8,150 nt of DNA from Thermodesulfobacteriota bacterium (GCA_003641645.1 QNAZ01000031.1:1-8150); one strand, 5' to 3'. Positions 1 through 7,209 are shown, counted from the first letter of the stretch. Notes: generated by a model not told the origin, from the letters alone. Numbers and translations: made by a program.

Positions 1-64
1 GTTATATAAAAAATTTAAAAATGGAAAAAATAGTATAGCTTTATCTAAAAAATTAATTGATTAT

Positions 65-592
65 TTGGAAAATAAAAAAGAGTTTATTTTAAAGGAGTGG
101 AAATCTGTTTTTTGGGATTCTTTTGGTGAGGAATCTAAGAGATTTTTTACTAAAGAAGTAGATAGATTTCAAAATCCCTTCGGATATAGAATAGATGAAG
201 CTTTTAAAGGTTTAATAGAAATTTTATTTGGAGAATTTAGTTGGGAAGAGGCAAATTATTATCTAAATAGGCTTGTTCAATTAAGAGCTGTTCAAGAAAC
301 AACTCCTTCAAAAGCTTTAAATATGTTTATACAGTTAAAAGGGATAATAAGAAAGGAAATAGGAGATGAGATATTGGAAAAATTCGGGATAGAAGAATTT
401 TTAAAGTTAGAAGATAGGATTAATGCCTTTATAATTAGAAGTTTTGATTTCTTTATGGATTATAGAGAAAAATTAAATCAACTTAGATATGATGAATGGA
501 GAAGAGCTCACTTTTTACTTTTAAAAAGAGCAGGTTTAGTGTATGATCCAATGGAAGGAATGCCTAAAAGTGAACCTGAAGAAAATAATTAA
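65..592 (+). CDS. RsbRD N-terminal-domain (four-helix regulatory) protein, 5' end uncertain
   Basis: A 175-residue soluble, mostly helical protein from the TTG at 65. It matches the RsbT co-antagonist RsbRD N-terminal domain pattern: a K/W-rich first helix (ILKEW), then RFQNPFGYRI (about residues 34-43), then LRAVQETTPSKALNMFIQLK (about 73-92), the family's hallmark RAVQ-x-(T/S)PS-x-A-x-x-F-x-x-LK helix. There is no STAS, kinase or DNA-binding domain, so it is the sensory half alone. In several sulfate reducers a protein of this type precedes dsrM (recalled, not searched); its role is unknown, and a regulatory or assembly role for the complex is inference. It lies 21 nt before dsrM on the same strand, so it is probably cotranscribed. 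The start is doubtful: TTG 65 has no Shine-Dalgarno, and the frame stays open leftward to base 2 with no ATG or GTG, so the gene may begin outside the window. Confidence 0.75.
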   Translation: MENKKEFILKEWKSVFWDSFGEESKRFFTKEVDRFQNPFGYRIDEAFKGLIEILFGEFSWEEANYYLNRLVQLRAVQETTPSKALNMFIQLKGIIRKEIGDEILEKFGIEEFLKLEDRINAFIIRSFDFFMDYREKLNQLRYDEWRRAHFLLLKRAGLVYDPMEGMPKSEPEENN

Positions 593-613
593 TAAAAGGA
601 GAGGGAGTAGGTT

Positions 614-1672
614 ATGAATGCATTAATAAGTTTTATAATTTTTGGTATTTTAGTTGCTATACCTTGGTTTGGAGTAGGAGTATTAGGATTGCAAAGTTTA
701 TTTGGTATAGTTATTCCTTACATATGTTTTTTAGTATTTATGATAGGTTTGATTTATCGTATTGTATATTGGGCAAAATCACCTGTATCTTATAAAATAC
801 CTACAACATGTGGTCAACATAAAAACTTAGCTTCTCCTTGGTTTAAACATAATAGATTAGAGAATCCTTTTACTACTTTTGATGTAATATTGAGAATGTT
901 TTTGGAAGTTGTATTTTTTAGAAGCCTTTTTAGAAATTTAAGGGCGGATCTTTATGGTAAAAGGTTGATTTATGGGTCTGCTAAATGGTTATGGCTTGGA
1001 GCAATTCTTTTTCATTGGTCTTTTTTTATAATTCTTTTAAGACATGTAAGACTTTTTACAAATCCTGTCCCAGGGATTATTGAAAAATTAGATTATTTGG
1101 ATAGTTTTATTCAATCTTTGGGAGTGCCTCCGATATACATTACAGATATATTAATTTTAGCTGGTTTAACTTTTCTTTTGTTAAGAAGATTTATAGATTC
1201 AAAGGTTTCTTATTTATCTTATGGTTCTGATTTCTTTCCTTTATTTTTGCTTATTGGAATTGGAGTTACAGGGGTTTTAATGAGATATTATTTTAAAGTA
1301 GATTTATATGCAGTTAAACAGTTAACTCTTGGACTTGCTACACTTCATCCAACAATTCCTGAAGGAGCGAAAATAGGGACAATTTTTTATATACATTTAT
1401 TTTTGGTATCCAGTTTAGCTGCTTATTTTCCATTTAGTAAACTCGTTCATATGGTAGGAGTGTTTTTTAGTGTAACTCGTAATATGCCTAATAATAATCG
1501 GTATAAGAGACACATTAATCCTTGGGAATATCCTATAAAACATCTCAGTTATTATGAATTTCAAGAAAGATTTAAAGATAAAATGATAGAAGCTGGTATT
1601 CCTATTGATGAAGAGGCGAAGCCAGAAGAACATAAATGGTATACCATGTATGGTCCTAATAAAAATATTTAA
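614..1672 (+). CDS. dsrM: DsrM, NarI-like dihaem cytochrome b subunit of the DsrMKJOP complex
   Basis: A 352-residue integral membrane protein with about six hydrophobic segments (roughly residues 3-24, 26-50, 122-148, 175-193, 207-227 and 254-286). It belongs to the NarI family of cytochrome b subunits, which bind two b haems and exchange electrons with menaquinol on behalf of the catalytic partner, here DsrK. Four histidines fit the haem ligands: H134 and H144 (10 apart, in FHWSFFIILLRH) and H261 and H279 (18 apart, in IHLF and KLVH). These spacings equal those of the E. coli NarI ligands 56/66 and 187/205. The C-terminal 65 residues are charged and probably cytoplasmic. The ATG start is supported by GGGAG six bases upstream. 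The next gene is dsrK, 18 nt away, which excludes a nitrate reductase context and fixes the identity as DsrM. Confidence 0.93.
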   Translation: MNALISFIIFGILVAIPWFGVGVLGLQSLFGIVIPYICFLVFMIGLIYRIVYWAKSPVSYKIPTTCGQHKNLASPWFKHNRLENPFTTFDVILRMFLEVVFFRSLFRNLRADLYGKRLIYGSAKWLWLGAILFHWSFFIILLRHVRLFTNPVPGIIEKLDYLDSFIQSLGVPPIYITDILILAGLTFLLLRRFIDSKVSYLSYGSDFFPLFLLIGIGVTGVLMRYYFKVDLYAVKQLTLGLATLHPTIPEGAKIGTIFYIHLFLVSSLAAYFPFSKLVHMVGVFFSVTRNMPNNNRYKRHINPWEYPIKHLSYYEFQERFKDKMIEAGIPIDEEAKPEEHKWYTMYGPNKNI

Positions 1673-1690
1673 AAGAGGGGGGTTAAAAAT

Positions 1691-3346
1691 ATGAGTCTTC
1701 CTAAACCAGATGAGTTATTGGTAGGAGTAAATTTACACAAGACTCCTTCAAAAACCTGGATGGATATAAAGGCTGAATTAAGAAAGGGAATGTATTGTGG
1801 TATTGTTGATCCGAAAACACTTGAAGAATTAGATCTTAATACAATGGGAAGTTGGCAGCCATCTGATGAAAAGTGGCCACTTCCTGAAAATTGGAAAGAA
1901 ATAGTTAAAGAAGAAATTCGTAAAAGATTAGAAAAGCATAGATCTTTTAAACTTTTTATGGATATATGTGTAAGATGTGGAGCTTGTGCAGATAAATGTC
2001 ATTATTTTCTTGGGACAGGTGATCCTAAAAATATGCCGGTTTTGAGAGCAGAACTTATAAGATCTATAATAAAGGGAGAATTTTCAACCTTTGGTAAACT
2101 TTTTGGGAGATTAGCAGGGGCAAGAAAACTTACTGAAGATGTAATTAAAGAATGGTTTTATTATTTTTATCAATGTAGTGAATGCAGAAGATGTTCGGTT
2201 TTTTGTCCTTATGGTATAGATACTGCAGAAATAACTATTATGATGAGAGAAATTTTGCTTCAATTAGGAATCGGAACAGATTGGGCATTAAAACCTGTTC
2301 ATAATTCTTATTATATAGGAAACCATGTAGGAGTTCCACCTCAATCGTTTAAGGAAAATTTAGAATTTTTAGTATGGGAGTTCGAAGATATTACAGGGAT
2401 TCATATAGATTTAGATAAATATCTTAATAGAAAAGGTGCTGAAATTTTATATGTTCCTATGTCAGGAGATTATTTTGCTGATCCAGGTATTTATACAATG
2501 TTAGGAATTTTGGTTTTATTCCATTATCTTGATTTGGACGTTACTATGAGTGTTTGGGCAGCTGAAGGTGGTAATTTTGGATATTTTAATAGTTTAGAGA
2601 TGGCAAAGAGACTTCATTCTAAAATTTATGAAGAAGCAAAAAGGCTTAAAGTAAAATGGATTTTAGCTGGTGAATGTGGACATATGTGGAGGGTATGGAA
2701 TCAATATCATAATACCTGGTTTGGTCCTTTTGATTATTTAGAAGTTCCTAAATCTCCTATTACAGGAACAGTTTTTGAGCAGGCAAAGGAAAATAAAATT
2801 GTTCATATTTGTGAATTTACTGCAGATTTAATTGCTCATAATAAATTAAGACTTGATCCTTCCCGAAATGATCATCTTATAGTTACTTTTCATGATTCTT
2901 GCAATCCTGCAAGAGCTGCAGGACTTTTTGAAGAACCAAGATTTATTTTAAAACATGTATGTAATAATTTTGTTGAAATGCCTGAAAATACGATTAGAGA
3001 AAAGACTTTCTGTTGTGGAAGTGGTGCAGGTCTTAATGCAGGTGAAAATATGGAATTAAGAATGAGGGGAGGATTCCCAAGAGCAAATGCAGTAGAATAT
3101 GTTCATAAAAAATATGGTGTAAATCAAGTTATTATGATTTGTGCTATTGATAGAGCTGTTTTTCCTACATTATTGCAGTACTGGGTTCCTGGAGTTGATA
3201 CAGGAGGTCTTCACGAGCTTGTTGCAAATGCTTTAATTTTTGAAGGAGAAAAATCAAGAACTGAAGATTTAAGAAGAAGACCTCTAAAACATCCTGTGAA
3301 AGGTAGAGAAGAGCCAACAGAAGAGTCAACAGAAGAGGAGGGATAA
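1691..3346 (+). CDS. dsrK: DsrK, HdrD-like iron-sulfur/CCG-domain subunit of DsrMKJOP
   Basis: A 551-residue soluble protein, the cytoplasmic catalytic subunit thought to reduce the DsrC trisulfide or heterodisulfide. It carries two ferredoxin-type [4Fe-4S] motifs, C93/C96/C99/C103 (CVRCGACADKC) and C162/C165/C168/C172 (CSECRRCSVFCP). A CCG domain for a special [4Fe-4S] cluster follows, with C404 (HDSC), C441-C442-G443 (FCCGSGAGLNAG) and C484 in ICAIDRA. GECGH at C329 belongs to the preceding half of the domain. There are no membrane spans; it would dock on DsrM, encoded 18 nt upstream. The position where HdrB/HdrD proteins have the last Cys of CxxC is Asp here (CAID); I believe this is usual in DsrK but could not check. 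The C-terminus is an acidic tail (EEPTEESTEEEG) made by a 12-nt tandem repeat. The ATG has a GAGGGGGG ribosome site about 8 nt upstream. Confidence 0.95.
   Translation: MSLPKPDELLVGVNLHKTPSKTWMDIKAELRKGMYCGIVDPKTLEELDLNTMGSWQPSDEKWPLPENWKEIVKEEIRKRLEKHRSFKLFMDICVRCGACADKCHYFLGTGDPKNMPVLRAELIRSIIKGEFSTFGKLFGRLAGARKLTEDVIKEWFYYFYQCSECRRCSVFCPYGIDTAEITIMMREILLQLGIGTDWALKPVHNSYYIGNHVGVPPQSFKENLEFLVWEFEDITGIHIDLDKYLNRKGAEILYVPMSGDYFADPGIYTMLGILVLFHYLDLDVTMSVWAAEGGNFGYFNSLEMAKRLHSKIYEEAKRLKVKWILAGECGHMWRVWNQYHNTWFGPFDYLEVPKSPITGTVFEQAKENKIVHICEFTADLIAHNKLRLDPSRNDHLIVTFHDSCNPARAAGLFEEPRFILKHVCNNFVEMPENTIREKTFCCGSGAGLNAGENMELRMRGGFPRANAVEYVHKKYGVNQVIMICAIDRAVFPTLLQYWVPGVDTGGLHELVANALIFEGEKSRTEDLRRRPLKHPVKGREEPTEESTEEEG
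3314..3337 (+). repeat. 12-nt tandem repeat in the dsrK 3' end
   Basis: Two adjacent 12-mers, CCAACAGAAGAG and TCAACAGAAGAG, differ at one base. They encode the acidic P-T-E-E / S-T-E-E tail of DsrK, and the second copy runs into the purine block that serves as the dsrJ ribosome binding site. Confidence 0.7.
3335..3342 (+). promoter_or_regulatory. Ribosome binding site of dsrJ inside the dsrK 3' end
   Basis: GAGGAGGG lies 7 nt before the dsrJ ATG and within the last codons of dsrK. Together with the 3-nt gap between the dsrK stop and the dsrJ start, it points to translational coupling of the two genes and supports ATG 3350 as the start. Confidence 0.75.
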
Positions 3347-3349
3347 GCA

Positions 3350-3736
3350 ATGTATAATGCTAATAAAGTTATTCCTGGAATAATAATTTTTATACTCTTT
3401 TTCACTATACCTATCTGGTTAAATTTTGGAAGATTAGAAGCTATTCCTAAGCCAGAACTTCCTAAAAAAGAAAAAAAATGTATAGAGTCTAAGGAATATA
3501 TGAGAGCTTATCATATGAAATTACTTGATGATTGGAGAAAGAAGGCTATTCGAGAAAATAAATATATTTATACAGCTTCAGATGGAAAAAAATATTTTAT
3601 AAGTCTTCAAAGAACTTGTTTTAAATGTCATAATGATACAGAAAAATTTTGTGATAAATGTCATAATTTTGTAATAACACACCCAGATTGTTGGGATTGC
3701 CATATTGCACCGGAGGTGGCGAAAAAATGGCAATAA
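3350..3736 (+). CDS. dsrJ: DsrJ, membrane-anchored triheme cytochrome c of DsrMKJOP
   Basis: A 128-residue protein with one N-terminal hydrophobic segment (about residues 7-26) and no clear cleavage site, so it is probably an uncleaved signal anchor holding a periplasmic domain. Three CxxCH haem c motifs lie at residues 90-94 (CFKCH), 101-105 (CDKCH) and 114-118 (CWDCH). C44, in KKCIESKEYMRAYHM, matches the conserved cysteine that in characterised DsrJ gives the unusual His/Cys ligation of one haem; H55, M51, M56 and H111 are candidate distal ligands for the others. The protein moves electrons within the periplasmic half of the complex, with DsrO as partner. It starts 3 nt after dsrK and its last 10 nt overlap dsrO. 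The size matches the family. Confidence 0.94.
   Translation: MYNANKVIPGIIIFILFFTIPIWLNFGRLEAIPKPELPKKEKKCIESKEYMRAYHMKLLDDWRKKAIRENKYIYTASDGKKYFISLQRTCFKCHNDTEKFCDKCHNFVITHPDCWDCHIAPEVAKKWQ
3712..3719 (+). promoter_or_regulatory. Ribosome binding site of dsrO inside dsrJ
   Basis: GGAGGTGG lies 7 nt before ATG 3727, within the dsrJ coding sequence. It decides the dsrO start: the longer in-frame ATG at 3688 has no such site and would put 13 residues before the twin-arginine motif. Confidence 0.85.
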
Positions 3737-4524
3737 AAAGAAGAGACTTTTTAAAATTAACAGGTTTAACTTTAGTAGGAACTGCAGCTTCTGCTGCAGT
3801 TGGTGATTTATTAACAAGGGGGGAAGCAAAGGCAGAGGAAGAGTATGCTTCTCCTCCAGAAGCTTTAAAGGGTAAAAGATGGGCGATGGTTATTGATGTA
3901 AAGAAATGTAAAAAAGGTAAAGAAAAAGGATGTAATGAAAAATGTATTGAAGCTTGTCATTATTTACATAATGTTCCATCAATTCCTGATAAAAAGAAAG
4001 AAATAAAATGGATTTGGGAAGATGAATTTGAACATGCTTTTCCAGAACAGACAAATGAATATTTAGAAGAAATTTTTAAAGATATTCCTTTTTTATTTTT
4101 GTGTAATCATTGTGATAATCCACCTTGTGTAAGAGTATGTCCCACAAAAGCGACTTTTAAAAATGAGGAAGGAATTGTGATGATGGATTTTCATAGATGT
4201 ATAGGATGTCGGTTTTGTATGGCTGCTTGTCCATATGGAGCAAGATCTTTTAATTGGGTTGATCCTCGTCCTTATATTGAAAAAGTTAATCCAGAATATC
4301 CTACTCGAACAAAAGGTGTTGTTGAGAAATGTTTATTTTGTTATGAAAGATTAGCTAAAGGTAAAATGCCTGCTTGTGTTGAAGCTTGTCCTGAAAAGGC
4401 TTTAATTTTTGGGGATTTAGCTGATGAAAACTCAGAAGTTAGTAAAATTCTTAGAGAAAGAGTTGCTATTAGAAGAAAAGCTGAATTAGGAACAGGTCCT
4501 GCTGTTTTTTATTTAATAGATTAA
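3727..4524 (+). CDS. dsrO: DsrO, Tat-exported periplasmic ferredoxin-like subunit of DsrMKJOP
   Basis: A 265-residue protein with a Tat signal peptide: KRRDFLK (R5, R6), a hydrophobic stretch to about residue 30, and a likely cleavage after AKA at residue 36. The mature part holds sixteen cysteines in four groups: C61/C69/C73/C77, C126/C129/C134/C138, C158/C161/C164/C168 (CIGCRFCMAACPYG) and C202/C205/C217/C221. This is the DmsB/HybA-like polyferredoxin arrangement. The first group has a long CX7CX3CX3C spacing. It would form the electron wire between DsrJ and DsrP on the periplasmic face. ATG 3727 was chosen over the in-frame ATG 3688 because of the Shine-Dalgarno at 3712-3719 and because it places the twin arginines four residues from the start. 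It overlaps the end of dsrJ by 10 nt, which suggests translational coupling, and precedes dsrP by 32 nt. Confidence 0.94.
   Translation: MAIKRRDFLKLTGLTLVGTAASAAVGDLLTRGEAKAEEEYASPPEALKGKRWAMVIDVKKCKKGKEKGCNEKCIEACHYLHNVPSIPDKKKEIKWIWEDEFEHAFPEQTNEYLEEIFKDIPFLFLCNHCDNPPCVRVCPTKATFKNEEGIVMMDFHRCIGCRFCMAACPYGARSFNWVDPRPYIEKVNPEYPTRTKGVVEKCLFCYERLAKGKMPACVEACPEKALIFGDLADENSEVSKILRERVAIRRKAELGTGPAVFYLID
3781..3800 (+). repeat. Perfect 8-bp inverted repeat in the dsrO signal-peptide coding region
   Basis: ACTGCAGC at 3781-3788 and GCTGCAGT at 3793-3800 are exact reverse complements around a TTCT loop. The sequence encodes residues 19-25 (TAASAAV), the end of the Tat hydrophobic region. The stem is 5/8 GC in a gene that is otherwise strongly AT-rich. 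It may simply follow from Ala codons, but it could fold in the mRNA about 55 nt after the start. Confidence 0.6.
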
Positions 4525-4556
4525 ACTTATAAAATTAACTATAAAGAGGTGGAAGG

Positions 4557-5747
4557 ATGATAGAGAAGGCATTAGTAGGAAGTAAAAAATATTGGTTTTG
4601 GGTTTTATTTTTACTTACTATTATTTTTATAGGATTTGTTTGCTATCTTTATCAGTTTAAAATAGGATTAGGAATTACAGGAATGAGTAGAGATGTTTCT
4701 TGGGGATTTTATATTGCAAATTTTACTTTTTTAGTTGGAGTAGCTGCAGGGGCTGTTATGATAGTTCTTCCTTATTATTGGCATAACCATAAAGTATATG
4801 GAAAAATTACAATATTAGGAGAATTTCTTGCTGTTGCAGCAGTTACTATGTGTATTCTTTTTGTCCTTGTAGACCTTGGTCAACCTATGAGAGTATTAAA
4901 TGTTATTAGATTTCCTACTCCTAATTCTATTATGTTTTATGATGTAATTGTTCTTAATGTGTATCTTTTATTAAATTTAATCTGTGGATGGACAGTTTTA
5001 CATGCTGAATATAAAGGAACAAAATATCCTTCTTGGCTTAAGCCTATTATTTATTTAGCTATAGTATGGGCACCAAGTATTCATATTGTTACTGCTTTTC
5101 TTTATCAAGGTTTACCTGGACGTCATTTTTGGTTAACTGCGGTTATGGCTCCTCGATTTTTAGCTTCTGCTTTTTCAGCAGGTCCAGCTTTAGTTATAAT
5201 AGCAGCTTTATTATTAAAAAAGGTAGCAAATTTTGATCCTGGCGAAAAAGCTATTGATTCTTTAGCAAAAACTGTTGCTTATGCTTTTATTGCAAATGTT
5301 TTACTTTTTATTTTTGAATTATTTACAGCGTTTTATAGTGGTATTCATAGTCATCAGGCACCTATTAAATATCTATTTGTGGGTTTAGAAGGACATGCTG
5401 AATGGGTTCCTTTTATGTGGGCTGCTACTATTTTAGCAATTGTTGGAATCCTTCTTCTTGTAATACCTCAAACCAGAAAAAATGAAACCACTTTAGTTAT
5501 TGCATCTATTGCTGTTTTTATTTCTTGTTGGATTGACAAAGGAATTGGTTTAATTACTGGTGGATATACTCCCACACCTTTTGAAACTATAACTTCATAT
5601 AGACCAACACTTCCAGAAATTGGAATTACCTTAGGTGTTTGGGCAACTGGATTTTTAATTATGACTATTCTTTATAAAATAGTTCTTGAAGTTAGAGCTT
5701 CTACTGAATTGGTAGTAAAATACGAAGGTATTGTGTATAAAAAATAA
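4557..5747 (+). CDS. dsrP: DsrP, NrfD/PsrC-type integral membrane subunit of DsrMKJOP
   Basis: A 396-residue polytopic membrane protein with about ten hydrophobic helices (near residues 12-33, 53-74, 88-105, 125-148, 162-183, 200-221, 238-260, 286-304, 309-326 and 355-378). It belongs to the NrfD/PsrC/HybB family, quinone-interacting membrane subunits that pair with a periplasmic four-cluster Fe-S protein, here DsrO. Family-like features are the TGMSRDVSWGFYIANFTFLVG stretch before helix 2, with a conserved Trp, and the polar VDLGQPMR turn after helix 3. No haem or Fe-S motifs are seen. It would oxidise or reduce menaquinol for DsrO and DsrJ. The ATG at 4557 is preceded by GAGGTGGAAGG. It is the last gene of the operon and is followed at once by an intrinsic terminator. 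Position after dsrO favours DsrP over other NrfD paralogues such as HmeB-type proteins. Confidence 0.93.
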   Translation: MIEKALVGSKKYWFWVLFLLTIIFIGFVCYLYQFKIGLGITGMSRDVSWGFYIANFTFLVGVAAGAVMIVLPYYWHNHKVYGKITILGEFLAVAAVTMCILFVLVDLGQPMRVLNVIRFPTPNSIMFYDVIVLNVYLLLNLICGWTVLHAEYKGTKYPSWLKPIIYLAIVWAPSIHIVTAFLYQGLPGRHFWLTAVMAPRFLASAFSAGPALVIIAALLLKKVANFDPGEKAIDSLAKTVAYAFIANVLLFIFELFTAFYSGIHSHQAPIKYLFVGLEGHAEWVPFMWAATILAIVGILLLVIPQTRKNETTLVIASIAVFISCWIDKGIGLITGGYTPTPFETITSYRPTLPEIGITLGVWATGFLIMTILYKIVLEVRASTELVVKYEGIVYKK

Positions 5748-5750
5748 TTA

Positions 5751-5778
5751 AAAGGGGAGTTCTTCCCCTTTCTTTTTT
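5751..5778 (+). terminator. Intrinsic terminator of the dsrMKJOP operon
   Basis: AAAGGGGA (5751-5758) pairs perfectly with TCCCCTTT (5764-5771) around a 5-nt loop, followed by C and six T. It begins 3 nt after the dsrP stop codon and separates the dsr operon from the dsrN-like gene. Confidence 0.9.
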
Positions 5779-5802
5779 ATTTCTTCATGTTATTTTTATG
5801 AT

Positions 5803-7197
5803 ATGAAAATTTTCTATAATATTCCTCGAATTCTTATTTCTTCTCATAAAGGCGGAGCTGGGAAAACAGTTTTTACTATTGGTTTAATCTCAGTTTTAAG
5901 GGCTTTAGGACTAAATGTTTCAGCTTTTAAAAAAGGTCCTGATTATATAGATGCAGGTTGGTTAAGTAAAATTTCAAAAATCTCTTGTAGGAATTTAGAT
6001 TTATTTTTATTTGATGAAAAAGACAATCTTTATTCTTTTTATATAGGCTCTAAAGAAACAGAATTTGCAATTATTGAAGGAAATAGAGGTTTATTTGATG
6101 GACTGGATATATTTGGAAGCTGTAGCACTGCTAAACTTGCTCAAATTTTAAAAGTTCCTGTAATTTTAATTTTAGATTGTACTAAAGTTACAAGAAGTCT
6201 TGCAGCTTTAGTAAAAGGTTTTATTGAATTTGAAAAAAATATAGAAATTAAAGGTGTAGTTTTGAATAAAATAGCAAGACCAAGACATGAAAACATTATT
6301 AGAAATTCCATAGAATATTATACAGATGTTAAAGTATTAGGTATTATTCCAAAGCTCAAAAGTTTACCTCAAGAAAGACATTTAGGATTGATTACATCTT
6401 TTGAATATAACGAAAAATTCTTTTTAGAAGAGCTTCAAAAAACTATAAAAGAAAATATAGATATAGGAAAAATATTAGAATTTAGTAAAAAAGTTCCTGT
6501 TTTAGAAATAGAATTTCCAGAGATAGAAAATAGTATAAGTTTTAAAGATGTTAAAATCGGAGTATTTAAGGATGAAGCGTTTCAATTCTATTATCCTGAA
6601 AATTTAGAAATTTTGGCTACATTAGGAGCAGAGATGGTTTTTATTAATGCTTTTAAAGATAAAAAATTGCCTAAGGTTTCAGCTTTATATTTAGGAGGAG
6701 GTTTTCCTGAAGTAAAAGCTGAATTATTATCTGAAAATAAAGAACTTTTAAAAGAAGTTAAAGAAGCTATAATAGAAGGAATGCCTGCTTATGCTGAATG
6801 TGGTGGATTAATGTATTTAGGAAAAGAAATAATTTGGAATAAAAAGAAATATCCTATGAGTGAAGTTTTACCTATGGTATTTAGTGTAGAAAAATTTCCC
6901 CAAGGGCATGGATATGTAATAGCTAAGGTAAAAGAAAAAAATCCATATTTTAAATTAGGGAGTTCAATAAAAGGTCATGAGTTTCATTATTCACGACCTA
7001 TTGAGATAAAAAATAATAAAGATATAAAATTTGTATTTGAGTTAGAAAAAGGAAATGGACTAAATGGAAAAGTGGATGGTATTTTATATAAAAATTTATT
7101 AGCAACCTATACTCATATCCATATTTTTAGTGTAAAATATTGGGCAGTAAATTTTTTAAAAAAAGCACAGGAGTTTAAAGAGCAAAAATTATACTAA
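5803..7197 (+). CDS. dsrN: CbiA/CobB-family glutamine-dependent amidase, probably DsrN (sirohaem amidase)
   Basis: A 464-residue protein of the cobyrinate a,c-diamide synthase family, which uses ATP and glutamine to convert carboxylates of tetrapyrroles to amides. The N-terminal ATPase half has a P-loop (residues 13-22, SSHKGGAGKT), KKGPDYIDAGW (43-53) and IEGNRGLFDG (91-100). The C-terminal half is a class I glutaminase-like domain with nucleophile C333 in AECGGLMYLG and histidines 438/440 in YTHIHIF. Length and layout match CbiA. Because it follows dsrMKJOP and precedes a ferredoxin, and no other cobalamin gene is present, I infer DsrN, the enzyme thought to amidate the sirohaem of DsrAB. 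A true CbiA of B12 synthesis, or a cofactor amidase of another tetrapyrrole, cannot be excluded. ATG 5803 has no Shine-Dalgarno, unlike its neighbours, and the gene lies 24 nt beyond the dsrP terminator, so it may have its own start of transcription. Confidence 0.82.
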   Translation: MKIFYNIPRILISSHKGGAGKTVFTIGLISVLRALGLNVSAFKKGPDYIDAGWLSKISKISCRNLDLFLFDEKDNLYSFYIGSKETEFAIIEGNRGLFDGLDIFGSCSTAKLAQILKVPVILILDCTKVTRSLAALVKGFIEFEKNIEIKGVVLNKIARPRHENIIRNSIEYYTDVKVLGIIPKLKSLPQERHLGLITSFEYNEKFFLEELQKTIKENIDIGKILEFSKKVPVLEIEFPEIENSISFKDVKIGVFKDEAFQFYYPENLEILATLGAEMVFINAFKDKKLPKVSALYLGGGFPEVKAELLSENKELLKEVKEAIIEGMPAYAECGGLMYLGKEIIWNKKKYPMSEVLPMVFSVEKFPQGHGYVIAKVKEKNPYFKLGSSIKGHEFHYSRPIEIKNNKDIKFVFELEKGNGLNGKVDGILYKNLLATYTHIHIFSVKYWAVNFLKKAQEFKEQKLY

Positions 7198-7209
7198 AGG
7201 AGGTGGAGT

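Noticed and set aside
1415..1633. 72-codon - strand open frame within dsrM
   Set aside because: Antisense to the conserved last helix and tail of DsrM; composition fits a chance AT-rich frame.
614..1672. Nitrate reductase gamma subunit NarI
   Set aside because: The haem histidine spacing matches, but no narGHJ genes are present and the operon order is that of dsrMKJOP.
1691..3346. Heterodisulfide reductase HdrD identity for the CCG protein
   Set aside because: Neighbouring dsrM, dsrJ, dsrO and dsrP and the CAID ending of the CCG domain point to DsrK.
3688..3726. Longer dsrO start at ATG 3688
   Set aside because: It lacks a ribosome binding site, lies fully inside dsrJ, and would place 13 extra residues before the twin-arginine signal; ATG 3727 has GGAGGTGG at ideal spacing.
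3165..3829. Several - strand open frames across dsrK, dsrJ and dsrO
   Set aside because: All are antisense to well-identified genes, Leu/Phe-rich by composition, and without start signals.
5787..5801. Four-codon upstream open frame (ATG...TGA) ending just before the dsrN-like start
   Set aside because: No ribosome binding site, and such short frames are expected by chance in AT-rich DNA.
5748..5802. Cobalamin riboswitch ahead of the CbiA-like gene
   Set aside because: Only 55 nt are available and they are taken by a simple G/C-stem terminator with a T-tract; no B12-box-like sequence is seen.
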